Program-made: the position numbers and the translations under genes
Notes under the pieces: generated by a model
Database searches by the model: none
What the model saw: only the letters and a program-made list of their open reading frames with translations
Told to the model about the DNA's origin: nothing
From: Butyrivibrio sp.
Lineage (GTDB): Bacteria; Bacillota; Clostridia; Lachnospirales; Lachnospiraceae
Assembly: GCA_022486625.1 (NCBI GenBank)
Contig: JAKVKH010000001.1
Span: forward strand, 217,244-281,243
Direction: 5' to 3'
DNA: 64,000 nucleotides
Part shown: in pieces, positions 62,985 to 64,000 of the stretch
Layout of the letters: every line of letters begins with the position of its first letter
How positions within the stretch are numbered: position 1 is the stretch's first letter

Positions 62985-63146
62985 ATGGAAGATAAGAAAG
63001 TAACGTTCATGGAAAAGACCATCGGAGACACGACCTATATCGTGGAGGCTGCCGCAGGCGCGAATGCCCGTGAGACCGTGTATGAGAAGCTGAAAAAGCT
63101 GATTCTGCAGGATCCCGACAGACACAATTTGTTAAAGGCTTCATAA
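62985..63146 (+). CDS. TnpW-like transposon-encoded small protein
   Basis: EKTIGDTTYIVEAAAGANARETVYEKLKKLILQD matches the recalled TnpW pattern; located before a large serine recombinase. Confidence 0.65.
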   Translation: MEDKKVTFMEKTIGDTTYIVEAAAGANARETVYEKLKKLILQDPDRHNLLKAS

Positions 63147-63192
63147 GACGATAATGCTTGACTTCTTCGCAGCAGGTATGGATATATAGTAG

Positions 63193-64000
<808 letters not shown>

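Overview
This window looks like a low-to-mid GC Firmicutes (Lachnospiraceae/Clostridia-like) chromosome segment. About 51.5 kb is conserved backbone and the right ~12.5 kb is an integrated mobile element that runs off the window end. The backbone carries: glycolysis genes (gap-pgk-tpiA); mutY, aroK, cmk, ispH and an S1-domain protein; a complete rnfCDGEAB operon followed convergently by apbE; thrC; a Si-type citrate synthase; an aminopeptidase P; a probable 6S RNA; a T-box-controlled pheST operon; a soluble CZB-type chemoreceptor; an M18 aminopeptidase and queA; aroA-tyrA-aroF; an EF-G-like protein; an M3 peptidase; and a DRE-TIM citrate/isopropylmalate synthase-like gene next to GntR and NADP-isocitrate dehydrogenase. 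The mobile element carries a virulence-related protein, DUF4314- and DUF5049-like proteins, a reverse-oriented HTH-Mod-Res type III restriction-modification cassette, a sigma-region-4-like protein, a split primase/D5 helicase, an orphan HK97-like capsid protein, a TnpW-like protein and a large serine recombinase. The most interesting items are: the orphan capsid gene in a recombinase-type element; a 106-nt structured segment and an 81-bp inverted-repeat (possible origin) inside that element; a hairpin enclosing the recombinase ribosome-binding site and start codon; an HNH/AP2-like protein next to apbE; and palindrome-rich repeats inserted behind the pheS T-box. All family calls come from reading the translated sequence; no database search was run.
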